From Aldrovandia affinis (Eukaryota; Chordata; Actinopteri; Notacanthiformes; Halosauridae): DNA of 64,000 bases. The notes beneath the pieces are model-generated. The model saw only the letters and a program-made list of their open reading frames with translations. It made no database searches and was not told the DNA's origin. The first letter of the stretch is position 1. The number at the start of each line of letters is the position of its first letter. Positions 41,474 through 53,614 of this stretch are shown piece after piece. The stretch lies in NCBI GenBank assembly GCA_029706075.1, contig JAINUG010000014.1, positions 1,322,501-1,386,500 on the forward strand, written 5' to 3'. A program made the translations under genes and the position numbers.

Positions 41474-42584
41474 TAAGGGTCTACAAATTACAACCACAAA
41501 AATCACGGTTCGGTACGTACCTCGGTTTTGACGTCACGGTCACGTTTACGGTACAGCGGGGGGGAAAGAAATACAAAACATAAAATTGCTTTTCATTTAT
41601 TATGAACTTTGTGAACAGTGGCTAATTGGCCATAATTTACTGAACAAAGTAGTACTGCAATGCGGATGAGAGGGAACTTCGTAGTGGGGCTCAATCACTT
41701 TTAACATATGTTTAAAACCCATCTTGACAATGGTCGCAGATCCGCTGCTATAAAAACTCAGACAGCATTTGTTATTGCTTTGGCCCGGTCTGAATTATCA
41801 CAGAGATAATTCAGGCTGCTTAAATGCCATGTGGAGCTGGGTTTGCACTACACATATTTTTTCCTTGTAGCCTACCAATGATATTCACATTCAGCTGATA
41901 CTGTCTCAAATGAGTAATCAAGTTCGACGTACTGACAGCGACATACCCGATCTCAGTTGAATCATGCCAGCACGCTGCTTTTGTCCGATCCACCTGTCTT
42001 TGTCCATTGCTACTGCAGTTCACTGGGAAACCGTAATGCTCTCAAACAGGAGACTTTACATTACATTACATTACAGGCATTTAGCAGACGCTCTTATCCA
42101 GAGCGACTTACACAGTTTACGTTTCTTTACAATCCATTCATACAGCTGGATATTAACTGAAGCAATTCAGGTTAAGTACCTTGCTCAAGGGTACAATGGC
42201 AGTGTCCCACCTGGGGATTGAACCTGCAACCTTAACGTTACAAGGCCAGTTCCCTAACCATTATACCACACTGCCTGCCTAGAATGATATGCGAGTCTCC
42301 GAGTCTTCAAGCTCTGGCTTCTCATTTGCGTTCGCCATACTGACTATGAGGCTGGGCTGTGCTAAATTAACCTCTGGTTCAGTGGTGTGTCATATGTGGG
42401 GTGAATGAACATCATCCGGCCCTTTGCGCAAGATTTGAATTAAGTTCCGCACACAAAAAAAGGTATGCACGTGCGTTAGTGGTTAAAGCAAGATTGCATT
42501 TGTTTGGTTCACAGTAAGCACCGAACCAAAAGTCCTATACCGAACGGTTCAAACAGTACAAATACGTGTACCGTTACACCCCTA
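41474..42584. mobile_element. hAT-like element with nested SINE
   Basis: The left end has ATCACGGTTCGGTACGTACC; the right end has CCGAACGGTTCAAACAGTAC and ATACGTGTACCGTTACACCC CTA in opposite sense, as in the fish hAT family with TAGGGGTGTAACGG ends. The left tip is diverged, so no target duplication can be read. A SINE at 42057-42279 sits inside. No transposase frame remains. Confidence 0.6.
42057..42279 (-). mobile_element. tRNA-derived SINE with LINE-type tail
   Basis: Minus-strand copy of the 9282 family: head GGCAGTGTGGTATAATGGTT, box B GGTTCAATCCC, tail (seen as plus) TTACATTACAGGCATTTAGC then AGACGCTCTTATCCAGAGCG. It is inserted in the hAT-like element, so it is younger than it. Confidence 0.85.
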
Positions 42585-42653
42585 GTATAGACAGATTTAT
42601 TAGATCTTTGGTTCAGCTGAAAATTCTTAACGAAGCCATCCATGTACACATAG

Positions 42654-43339
42654 TTGCCCAAAAGGTGGAAACACCAATATGATATGACTATGGTATCCTG
42701 CTCTGTAGATTTCTCGATGGGCCGTTCTTGATTAAACTGCCTGCTTATGCCTTAGATTTAAATTTGAGGTCACCTGTTTAGCCTTGCACCCCATACTAAT
42801 GCACAAATATAACGTTAGAAGAATATGCACTTCTGTCCACAGTATACCCTTTGCTAATGATGTCTTTCCCTCAGAGTTCCATCACTTTATACACAGTTCC
42901 TCGTGAAACATCAGCAAGTTCTGGTTCTGTGTAGCTCAGCAGGTAGAGCGTGGCGTTGGCAACGCTTAGGTTGTGGGTTCAATTCCCACTGGGACCACAT
43001 ATACTGAAAATGTATGCATTCACTACTGTAAGTCGCTTTGGACAAAAGCGTCTGCTAAATGGCATATATATATTAAGTTGAGCTGTCTTCATCACTGAAG
43101 CTGCTGCTAAATGTGCCCCAACCATCACCCCTCTTTCAAAGTCACCAAGGTCTCATCTTGCCATGTTAGCCATAATTATAGGCAACCAGGCCTGCCTAGC
43201 ATTTTGTACATGACCTTGAGCACCCTGAGCATGCTGGGATGTTAATTGCTTAATTAGGAACAACACCTCTGTGGAAGCATCTGCTGTCAATGCACTTTAT
43301 GTCCCTCAGTTACCAAAGTGTTTCCACCTTTTTGGCCAA
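42654..43339. mobile_element. Inverted-repeat DNA element interrupted by a SINE
   Basis: Left end TTGCCCAAAAGGTGGAAACA and right end GTGTTTCCACCTTTTTGGCC are complementary over about 21 bases. The interior continues on both sides of a tRNA-SINE (42923-43073). Its phrases (GTTCCTCGTGAAACATCAGC; CAAAGTCACCAAGGTCTCAT) are those of a widespread fish Tc1-type non-autonomous repeat. Confidence 0.65.
42923..43073 (+). mobile_element. tRNA-derived SINE, family 2, nested
   Basis: Best-preserved copy: GGTTCTGTGTAGCTCAGCAG, GGTAGAGCGTGGCGTTGGCA, box B GGTTCAATTCCCACTGGGAC, then TATGCATTCACTACTGTAAG and the LINE-type tail. It lies inside the inverted-repeat element; AAGTT occurs close to both junctions. 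The tRNA-like part is followed by SINE body, so it is not a tRNA gene. Confidence 0.88.
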
Positions 43340-43427
43340 TACCCAAACATTGCACACACACATACACACACACACACACACACTCTGTACTCTAGCACTT
43401 AGAGATTGAAAGGATACACTGATAATG

Positions 43428-44955
43428 AGGTTGAAGTGCAGAGTGACAGCCTTACTTTGAGGGTATTTTCATCCATATCGGATGAACCGTTTAGAAATGA
43501 CAGCACCTTTTGTACATGGTCCCCCCATTTTAAAGTACTACAAGTATTTGTTGAATTGGCTTCACAGATGTGTTTCGTTAGGCAGGTGTATTCAGTTGTG
43601 TCATTAGTGATTGCAGAAGAGAGCTGTTGATGTCTAGTCTTGATTCTAGACTTTGCAATTGCCTTTGGAGATTATTGTTGGGGTGTGACAACATGAGGAA
43701 GACAGCAGTGTCGATGCAAATTAAGCTGGCTGTCATAAAGCTCAGAAATGAAAATCAATCAATCAGGAACATTGCAAAAACCCTGGGCATGCCCAAGAAA
43801 ACAGTTTGGTTCATCATTAACAATAAAAAAAAAACTGGTGAACTCAATTATGTCAAAAGACCCAGTAGACCGAGGAAGACCACTGTAGTGGATGATCGGA
43901 GAATACTCTCTATGGTGAAGAAAACTCCCCTGACAATGGCCCAACAGATCAAAAACACTCTCCTGGATGCAGGTGTAGATGTATCAAAGTCTACCATACG
44001 TAGAAGACTACACCAGCAGGACTACAGAGGGTACACTACAAGATGCAAACCACTGATAAGCCTGAAGAACAGAAAGGCGAGATTACAGTTTGCTAAAAAG
44101 CACCTAAAAGAGCCCTAAGAGTTCTGGAACAAAGTCTTGTGGACAGATGAGACAAAGATGAACATGTACCAGAGTGATGGAAAGAGGAAAGTGTGGAGAA
44201 AAAAAGGAAATGCTCATAATCCAAAGCATACCACCTCATCCGTGAAACATGGTGGAGGGGGTGTTATGGCTTGGGCCTGTATGGCTGCCAGTGGAACGGG
44301 CTCACTTGTTTTCATTGATGATGTGACTGCAGACAGAAGTAGAACAATGAATTCTGAAGTCTACAGAAATATTTTATCTGCTCAGATAAAACCAAATGCC
44401 TCCAAACTCATTGGACGGCACTTCATCATGCAACAATTCAATGACCCGAAACATACTGCTAGAGCAACGAAGGGTTTTTTGATGGCCAAAAAGTGGAAAA
44501 TCCTTGACTGGCTGAGTCAATCACTGGATCTGCATCCAATTGGACATGCATTTTACATGCTGAAGAGGAGACGGTAAAAAGTCCCCGAAACAAGCAGGAA
44601 CTGAAGATGGCTGCAGTACAGGCCTGGCAGAGCATCACCAGGGAAGATACCCAATGTCTGGTGATGTCTATACGTCGCAGACTTACAGCAGTCATTGCAT
44701 GCAAAGGATATGTGACCAAATATTACAAATGATTACTTTATTCTACATTATGTTAAACTGTCCAATTAATTATGGTGCCTGAAAATGGGGGCTATGTACA
44801 AAAGGTTCTATAATTTCTAAACAGTTCATCCGACAGATGAAGATACCCTCAAATTAAAGCTGACAGTCTGCACTTCAACCTGCTTTCCAACCTCCAACCT
44901 CCAAAATAACAAAAAATGTGTCACTGTCCAATGAATTATGGTGCTCACTGTATAT
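43428..44955 (+). mobile_element. Tc1/mariner transposon, degenerate
   Basis: Inner terminal repeats at 43428-43531 and 44782-44881 are complementary over about 100 bases (AGGTTGAAGTGCAGAGTGAC versus its partner). The right repeat continues to the TATATA run at 44951, but the left one is cut off and replaced by CA-rich DNA at 43356-43383. The transposase frame is between them. Confidence 0.85.
43693..44732 (+). pseudogene. Tc1-like transposase pseudogene
   Basis: Starts MRKTAVSMQIKLAVIKLRNE, then the paired helix-turn-helix DNA-binding part (SIRNIAKTLGMPKKTVWFII; STIRRRLHQQDYRG). The frame runs to a TAA at 44116-44118 after HLKEP, continues with VLWTDETKMN (first catalytic Asp kept), then QQFNDPKHTA where the usual QQDNDPKH has its second catalytic Asp replaced by Phe, and PIGHAF where PIEH should give the third catalytic Glu. 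A stop at 44575 and a frameshift separate the last part (AVQAWQSITRED to TKYYK). About 340 codons, the family's normal length. Dead copy. Confidence 0.9.
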
Positions 44956-45395
44956 ATATATATATAAGCAGTGCAATCTTAATTAAAGTAACCCATGTAA
45001 TTTACAAAGACTGAATACAATGAGAAAATGACTGTGTGCAGTAACTGCTGTGCGCAATTCTATTCCCAATTCAGGTTATTCTTGGAGTGTCCTAATGGCT
45101 AATGGCTCCTTGTCCAAATTATGGAAAAACAGGCAGTTAAAAAAGCAGGTGGCAAGAGGGTCAGTTTGGGGTCACAGTCAGAGGTCACTTCCTGGATTTC
45201 CCTGATGTCCTGCACTATGCCCGCGCTTCCTGGAATGGGAAGGGTGACTCCCCCAGCAGGAAGAGGTCCATAACTGGGGTCTCCTGGGAGCCAAATTCCT
45301 ATCCTATACAGGTGGTGGTGGTGGTCAGAGCAAATACACCTTCATGGATTACATGCAATAGTGATTTGTCGGCTTGACATCAATCAAGCAATACA

Positions 45396-45567
45396 ATTAA
45401 ATTGTGACTAATCAATACCAATAGGTAAAGCTTCCCTATTTTATTTTGTGATTGCACATTTTCATTAAATTGTGACTAATCAATACCAATAGGTAAAGCA
45501 GAGGTAGTAGAGACGATGGGCTGGATTCTAGGGGATTTTATTTTGTGATTGCATGTCTATTTTCATT
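45396..45567. repeat. Local tandem duplication
   Basis: ATTAAATTGTGACTAATCAA followed by TACCAATAGGTAAAG occurs at 45396-45430 and again at 45465-45498; TTTTATTTTGTGATTGCA follows each copy. The second unit carries about 35 extra bases. Confidence 0.85.
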
Positions 45568-46197
45568 AGGGCAAAATTGTCGGAATGGATGACGGAATTG
45601 GCAACAGGTGAACATTATGGGGGAGTAATGAGGGAATGATAATAGAAGTGAAAATAATAAAACAATTAACACAACAATCACAAGGGAGGAACAAGACAAC
45701 GGAAAAACGAGAGACAGGAACATCTAGTGTCCTTTTTTTACATATACAAATAATCGGAACTTGTGGATAAATGTACACTTTGTTTTCCATGCCAAATTCA
45801 ATATTGACTTAATATTAAACCACTTATTTGTTTATATTCTCTAACGTGACGTGAAGGCAGAGACCTCTACAACGTGAGATGCAATTAAGAGGATGCTTTG
45901 TCAATATTCACAAAATGGATTATTCAATTAATTGGCAGTCTTGTTAATTAAGCTAAATAAATGATTGAACAGATTGAGACCAATGAATGAACAGACTGAG
46001 ACCAACGGTCTCAACGGCCAAAAGGCAGGATACACGAAGCTCAGTCAGTGTTGAGAATTAATCTAGAACCCAATCTACAGGCCAATTACTGCATATCTGA
46101 GCCATTGGTTAACATTAATTAGCATTAGCTAACACTACTGAGATGCCGTGACCAACCAAGCCAGCATAGGAATAAACAGGCGAAAATCTAATCAAAT

Positions 46198-46325
46198 CAA
46201 ATTTATTTGTATAGCGCTTTTCACAATTGAATTGTCACAAAACACTTAACAGAGGGGGAACCCAGGCCTAGACTCCCCAAAAGCAAGCCTAAAGGCAACA
46301 GTGGCAAGGAAAATAAATTATTTTG
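46198..46325. repeat. Interspersed teleost repeat (LINE 3' UTR type)
   Basis: CAAATTTATTTGTATAGCGC then AACCCAGGCCTAGACTCCCC and AAGCAAGCCTAAAGGCAACA are phrases of a very common fish repeat. The class is not certain. Confidence 0.6.
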
Positions 46326-49300
46326 TGATGCATGCACTGAAGGGAGTCTTCACACGAGTCTTGAGGATATAGCTAGAAAACTCAAACTCCAGTTTGGGCT
46401 GAATTAAGGGGTGTTAGGGAGGTTTCACAGTCCTGTTCAACAAGAAATTGGCATTTGAGGATACATGACCAAACAAAATACCTGTCAACTTCTAAACCAT
46501 AAAATTTGAATTTTTGTGATTTTTGCTTCTGCATCGTTTTGGAGAGATGGGTCCAATAAGTGCAGCCAAAATTCACTGGTTATACTTTATGATCACCTGT
46601 CTTTCTGTCAGCATCAAAACTGACATCCATCCCCCTTGAAATCATCAAGATTTCCTCCTTTCCTGTCAGTGGGGTGCTGTAAAGATTAATGGGAGAATGA
46701 GATTTCATTAACCCTATGAGGGGTGGAGCTACCATGAGCTGTCCATCATTGACTTGTGTGAACCAATCAAAAGATTCTGCTCTGCACAACAAAACACAAA
46801 CATCGGTTCAAATTAGCGAGTCACTGGTAGCATATGAAAGCCCCTCCCCTGTTATACCTCATAAAAACTGACTTTCCCATTGCTGGCAGAAAGTGCTGAA
46901 TCTAGTTTTCTGACTGTAACCAGATGGCGTGTACTGTACCTCCACATGTGCAGAACTGAAGAACATGCAATTTGTAAAAAGGGATTAGAACACGGTGAAT
47001 GTAGCTGACCTATTATGTAGCTTGAAACCTTCACACTCATATTCAAAATGATAAAGCTCTTTAGGGAACCCAGTCATCTATATAGAAACAGTACTTTTTG
47101 TTCTTTATCTCATGCCCCCACCACACACACACACCACTGCCTGCCATTGCTTAGATGACGCTACCAGACAAGCTAACAAATCACAGAGAATTTGTTCCAA
47201 GAAGGGTCACTGCGTGTCAGCCCGTCTGTTTTGATGGGGAAAAGGGGGAAGAAAAGGGAGGTGTATACACGGTAGTGGAAAAACATTTTGTGAATTATGA
47301 TCACGTTTGAAGTGTGGGGTGAGGGGAGGGGGAGGATGTCTTTGAAATTAGAAGTGTGTGTGTGTGTGTGTGGGTGGGTGGGTGGTGGGAACTTCATGGG
47401 TGACTGGGTTAGATGGGACGCTGCTATGGTTATTATGAGGGGCTTTAATTTTCGTTCGGTGCTCAGGTAACCGTGGCCCGTCAGACTCTTGGGGCGTGCT
47501 GCAATGGCACGCAAAGGTCAAATTTATGAGCCCCCTCTCAGATTTAACCTGCCTGGGGAGATCCTTCTCGATTTTATTTTTGCTTATCAGCCATCGCAAT
47601 GACTTGAGGCGCCGTTTACAAGTCCGGGCACACATGCGGGAGTGAACGGGGGTGCTGGGGTAGTCGCAGGCGGTCAAACTGCTCTGCAATGAAACATTTG
47701 AGTTTCCGGTGCCGGGAAGATCCCTTATCCACTGAGGCATCACGGTCTTGCTGTGGAATGGCACAGCGGTCAAAGGTGCAACTGCATGTCCGCTGGAGTA
47801 CTCATTAAAAATGGCATATGATGGGCTCCGAAGTGGGAATGAAAATATCTGAACGGACAACAAAAATGTTGTTTTTAACATCTTTTTTTTCTTCTTTCCC
47901 AAATAATTAAAATGTGCTTTTGGATCTGAAGAACAGGTTATACCTTCCGTGACAAGCCTGGGGTTTCTAAGAAAAAAAGATCCTATTGCCTCTGAAACCT
48001 TTTCATTTCCCTCACTGAAGGCACCAAAGGTAGTGCTCCACATTGATTACATTTTGCCCGAAGGTTTAAGGTGCCTCTTATGTGGTTCTCTAGTTTATCT
48101 GTAAGACACAAATGGGCGTTTTATCAAGGAGTTCTCCAAGCCTGGAAAACTACAATTTATCATAAAACTAAACATTGATTTAGACCTTCACACTGGAAGG
48201 ATTAACTTCCAGAAAGCCACAGTTCTGTTGATTAGAGTTCACAAAGGGGACATGTATTCACAATTTGTTTGTCTAGCACGTCAAATATTGGCATAGACAA
48301 CCAAAGGCAACAATAAAAGCTACTTTACGTTGTATCATCGTGACATGACAGGTTGTTAAAATATTCTACTGATAATCCCAAACAGTTCCTGAACAATCTA
48401 CGATCTGAAGCACAAGATAAACAACAAATTTGCTTCAGGCAAGCTTGTGAAGTGTGACATTTGATACTGAGTAGCATACAATAACAACAAGCTGATCAAG
48501 GAGAAATAAATTGTTCTGGACAGCTAGGCTTTGAGGGCCAGCGGTGGTAGCCTGGTCGTATTTTTAGTCGTAACACTTAAATGAAACAACTGAGGCTGAT
48601 ATTAGAAACAGACACAGAGGAAAAAGGCGAATCGGCGCTGCTTCTCATTGGCTGTGGGACAGCTCCGGCCCCTACAGAATGTGCAAGCCTGCGTCCCCCC
48701 TCTGGTCACAGGTTAGGTGTCTCTGAGGGGTGTACGCCAGTGATGTCCAGGGGGAACTCACGCCACTCGCTCAGCGTCTTCCTCTTTCATTCTCCTGTCA
48801 CGTCTCTGCCTCCCTAACAGAAAAAGCATCACACTCGCTTGATAAATGATTGAGAAAAAAAACTTTATTCAAATCTTTAAAAGCGTCGTCTCTCTCTCTC
48901 TCTCTTTGTCTTACTTACTGCCTTGCTCCCTTGCTTTCCCTGTCTCCCACTTGTTCTTGATGTATTGGTCTCCTCATCAGTGTCCCTGTGCATTTCTCAA
49001 TCTCTCTCACACACTCTCACCATCTGTCTGTATCAAATAATTTTTCCTTTATTTGTTTTGTGTTCTTTTTCCTCAGCATCAAACAGAAGCTCTCTCTCTT
49101 TCTCTATGTCTCTGTCTGTCTCTCTCGGTTTCTCTCTGGGGGAGCAGAGTTGAGAATTCTCACAATGGAAAATGGGGAGTTGCTTTGTGAGACATCTGAG
49201 GGAGCCTCAGTGAACTGAGAGACAGGGAAAACAAAATAATTAGTAGATAGACAGGCTGCAGGCCACCACGATGCCTTCAAAATGCTGGCTTGGTGGCTTT

Positions 49301-51120
49301 GTAATATTATTGTGGAGATCAACATTGGGCAATATTCAACACACAGTTACTGCAGAGCTGTGGGAAAGTCACCATTGGGGAGTTATATATTTTTCCCCAG
49401 TTTTGATTGAACCGCAGTCCTCTAAGGTCTGAAAGACATAGCACTGTAGCATTCTTAAACCACTTTTGAAGCCATTAGTACCCCCTTTTAAGGGTAACAC
49501 ACAAATACAAGCAAAGTCTTCAAAAAAACATATCACCATAAAATGTGTGAATGGAAAAATCCCATTTCACTTTCACAACCTGAAGAAATGTATCCCCCCC
49601 TCCCCTCCCTTTAACCCCCTCCCCACCCCAGACCTCCCCTTGGGTAAAATTTGGGGAGATGATGACTAGGTTTGGGGTCCAGACTAAATAGAGTCAGAGC
49701 AATGTGTTAGGCACTGTTGATAGATCGAACAGACCTGCTATTTCTGCTCGGTAACTGAGACCCTAGGGTCTTGGCCTTTTCTTGTCATTAAACCACGGCT
49801 TCCATTTGGCCCAAATGGTGCTGCATCGGCTCCAATTAGAAGAAAAGCAGCGCTGGGTAATTGGCAGACTAAAAAAGCCCCAACTTCACTGAGGCTTAAA
49901 TTGACCGACCTTGGTCTGTCTCCAAAGAGGGATTTCATAGCAAAAAGGAAAAGATAAGAACTGAGTATTTTTCTCCCAGCTGCAAAAATGTACTGCTAAC
50001 CAAATCATAACGATCTAATTTCATTAATAACAATAACTTGCAGACAGAGCTTAGTTTTGTTTTGAGGAGGGGGGGGTTAACAACAATGTCCTTTCACATG
50101 GGCTCATCTGCTGTAAAATTTTTATAACCTCCCCACCACACCACCCCCACTCCCCCATAGTCAAGTATCTTGTGCAGTTGTGGGGTGGTGTTGGGGCCCC
50201 ACTTGCACACGCTCAGTCCAGCACAGTGGATCTATTCTTTGCAGGTTTGGGAACTTTGAGAGTATTGGAACATTCCTCTGTTTTTGAAAGACCTGCGGTT
50301 TGGTTGTAGAATGGGCTCCTGTGTGTCAGCCGCCGCACATCCACGCTTTTGTTTTCACTCCAGGGGCTGCATTCCTCTGAAGTGTGAGGGCCCTGCTCTG
50401 CGGGGGCCCTGTTTTTCTTGTCGGGGGGCCGCTGTTTTCTTTTGAGGGCTCCTGTTCCCGCGGAAGGCGGGGGCCACTGATGTGGAGCGGCGCAGCGCTC
50501 GAATGAAGGGGTCCCCCCCAACATCTGCCAATCCTGGAAGGGGAAAATGCTTCATTCTTTCCCTTAAAAAAAGTGAAACAAATTTGATTAAAAAAGAGGC
50601 GGTGTGGATATGGTTATTTCTTGTATTAAACGTCAAGTTGTGATGCAGGCAGTCTGTTCTGCTTTGAGACGGCCGCTCCAGATGGACCTGTCGGTGGTTC
50701 CAGTGGACCTGTCGGCTCTGATCCAGATGTTTACGAATCGTGTTTTATAGCACGCCGTCTGGGTTTCTGCTTTCGCTTCTGTAGCCACCGGAGAGCCAGC
50801 GTGTGTTCTGTGATGTGCGTTCTGTGAGTGCCGCATCAAGAGCCGTGGTCGGCGCTGGCCTTTCATGCCGCTTAGACCTCGCTTCGTGGAGTTAAGCGTG
50901 CACAGGAAGTGACAGTTGAGACAAAACAGGTGCAATAGGGCCTTGCTCATCTCGCCGATCGTTGTCTTCGGGTGGCATTTACACGGGTGATAAAAACGCT
51001 GAACGATTCCTCCGAGTGCCTCCTCTGTGTTTGGCAGCGGTGGGCTCCTAAGGAATGATGGGATGGAAGAAAGATGGTGGACCGGCTGGCTTTTTGATCC
51101 CTCCCAGACTTCCAGCTCCT

Positions 51121-51306
51121 CTTAGAGAGGCAGGGAGACGGATGAGGGGGAGGTGGGAGAGAGAGGGAGATGCATGCTAAAGAGATAAGAAGGAAGGCAT
51201 AAAGATAAGAAGGCTGAGTAAGAAAAGTGGGATAGAGGGAAACGGCTAAAGAGAGAAGGAGGGAGAGACGTAGATGTGGGTTAAAGACAGACACAGAGAG
51301 AAACCT
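51121..51306. repeat. Purine-rich (GA) tract, left part
   Basis: AGAGAGGGAGA-type low-complexity DNA, split from its continuation (52297-52520) by the solo LTR. Confidence 0.7.
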
Positions 51307-52291
51307 TGTTATATTCTGAGTTCCTGTTCTGTTGTTTTTTGGTCTTTGTTTATTTTTCATTCAGTCCTTATTCATTATTCTTTATTCAGTTTTGTATTTT
51401 CATTGTTCTGTCACGTTCTGCTCCCTGTCTGTCCTTGTTCCATTTATTTCGAGATTCACTCCTTGTCTTGTCATGCACTTCGGGAGTTTGTACATTTCGG
51501 GTTTTTTCCGTCTTCGCTTATTATCTCGTTTTCTTCCTTCTTACTTTCTAGATTGCACTTTGTATATATTAGTTAGATGTATATATTACTAACCAACTAA
51601 TCTACTAACGTTAGGGATTTAGATTAAGTTACTAACACTACTAATCACTAATTATCTCACGCTTCTAACTTTCGCTCATTCTCTCTCATTATCGTATCCC
51701 TGATTAGCTTTTCACTTTCCCTTTCATTCGCACGCAGCTTCTCTCTTTGCGTTCCTCCCCTTTAACTATGCACGTGTCTGCCTGATCTCCCAGGTCGTTT
51801 ATTGTATATATGTTTGTATGTTTCCCAGTCCGTGTCTTTCGTTTCCCCTCGTTATTCTATTAGCGAATCCCCTCGTTATTAGATTATCGATTCCCATTGT
51901 TTACACCTGTGTTCCTACCTCTCTCCTCCCAGTCACACCTGATTCCCATTGTGTTTCCTGTCTCTGCCTGTATATATGTTCAGTGTTTAGGTTTTCTCTT
52001 TGTCAGTACGTTGATTCTTTATTCCCTGAGCCTACCCTTCTTACAGCCAGAGTTTATTGCATTCCTTCCTTCCCCTTCTGTTGACTACCCCGAGCCTGCC
52101 TAGCGATTCTGTTTTGTTTGCCTATCTGCCTACCTGTTATTGACTTTTTGGACTGCCTGTTTTTGACTTCTCTCTGCCTCGCATTTTTGTACCTTCGAGA
52201 TTCTGATTCCTGGTTTTGACCCCTGCTTCCCATTAAACTACTCTTTTGCCTTATCCTGATCTGCGTCTGGGTCCTTGTCCGGTTCCTAACA
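51307..52291 (+). mobile_element. Solo LTR, Gypsy-like, 985 bp
   Basis: Starts TGTTATATTC and ends GGTTCCTAACA, so TGTTA...TAACA forms a perfect 5-bp end repeat. AACCT lies on both sides (51302-51306 and 52292-52296), a perfect 5-bp target duplication. Internal signals in plus orientation are TGTATATATG boxes near 51804 and 51970 and an ATTAAA poly(A) signal at 52232-52237 followed by T/G-rich DNA. CT-rich body. No gag/pol remains, as expected after LTR-LTR recombination. Confidence 0.85.
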
Positions 52292-52296
52292 AACCT

Positions 52297-52520
52297 AGGG
52301 ATAGAAGGAGAGAGAAAGAACGAAGGTGTAATGGACAGAGAGAGAGAGAGGACAATAGGGAAAGAAGGATAGAAAAAGAGGTAGATATGGTCTAAAGAAA
52401 AACAAAACAAGAGAAAAGCAAAGGAGAGATAGAGTGAGACAGAAAGAGTGGGCGAGGGAATGGAAAAGGGAGAGAAGGAGTGGGCAGAAGGGAGTCGAAG
52501 AAGGCGAGTAAGAGGTTCAG
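52297..52520. repeat. Purine-rich (GA) tract, right part
   Basis: GAAGGAGAGAGAAAGAACGA-type low-complexity DNA that continues the tract left of the solo LTR. Confidence 0.7.
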
Positions 52521-53614
52521 TATGGCAGAGAGCCGCAAGTCTGCTGAGGTAAGCTCTTCCCCTCCCTGCTCAGCCTATGAATCACTCCCACAATGGTTAT
52601 ACCACCACTCTGAAGTCATCCTTTGGGTCTCCCCACACATATTCGAAAGATTCTTGAGGGACCATCTCATAAATTCACAGATATGTGCTGCTCCTAAATG
52701 TTGCTGGACTAAGCAGTTTTTGTTGAGGAAGGCCAGCACTCCTGCTCCTCCACTGCTCCTCTGGTGGTGTCCAATATTGTTATTGTTTCTAATTCATGTC
52801 CAATAAGGTTGTTACAAATATGTATTCACTTCTGCTGTGATGCCTGCTTTGGACTGTGCTGTTTTCAATCATCACGATAGATGACTCATGACTCACGTTG
52901 GATTTAATTTAACCTCAATACACTATGTCCTCAGCTTTTAGTAACCTTGATTTTTATTTTCCATCTCTGTCTCACACAACATGTTGGTTTCATTCGTACA
53001 TAAAAAAGCAACTCTCGCTTAATTTTTTTTTTTTTAAATGCCAGCCAACGCCACACTGTTTTGAGGTCGAAGGAAGAGAGGGTTTAATCACGCGAAAGCA
53101 AAAGCATGAAAACATGAACATCAACACTAAATCAACAAAGATCTCAACGATGCAATCCCATGGTCTGAAGAGTTGAAAGTTCACAGCCGCTTACTCTACC
53201 CCCGTCGCACAATCTAGATATTTGATGATTTCCCAGCTCCCCCTGCGGTTTTGCGATCATGTAAATAATACAGTTTCACACAGTCCACATGGCCAAACGC
53301 TGCACCTGGCTCTGCTTTGTGGTTTTTATGAGGTAGGCCTTTGGAAACTGGAATGATAATAGTAGCCATTACTGAAATGAATCAGTGTGTGGAAGCAGTG
53401 TGTTTAACTTGAGTGGTAGGATGTGAGAAAAGGTACTCTGTTACGCAACTCTGGGCCGCCGGGGTGTGATATGCGCATTAGGACTCTTCAAATCCAAGAC
53501 CCACTGAATGAGTCCATTCATTTTCTATACATACTGTACATACAAACACAGCATACACGCATGAAAATGTAGCCTACTATTTATTCTACTATGGAATAAC
53601 AAATATTTTAACAT
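52521..53614. other. Intergenic, nothing recognised
   Basis: A poly(T) run at 53024-53034 is the only simple feature. No exon or repeat family recognised. Confidence 0.6.

Larger units (their letters stand above)
44956..51120. other. Intergenic, no genes seen
   Basis: Contains a local duplication at 45396-45567, a teleost repeat at 46198-46325, a GT run at 47354-47372 and CT-rich DNA at 48886-49130. The longest minus-strand frame (47348-48043) shows no resemblance to any family I know and has no splice or promoter context. Confidence 0.6.

Noticed and set aside
42923-43073. tRNA gene
   Set aside because: Box A and box B are good, but the acceptor-stem partner is imperfect and the sequence runs on into a SINE body and LINE-type tail present in two other copies.
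47348-48043. 231-codon minus-strand frame as a gene
   Set aside because: No family resemblance, low-complexity His/Thr tail from a GT repeat, no splice or promoter context.
51274-52103. Overlapping Ser/Leu/Phe-rich frames
   Set aside because: They lie in the CT-rich solo LTR and reflect base composition only.
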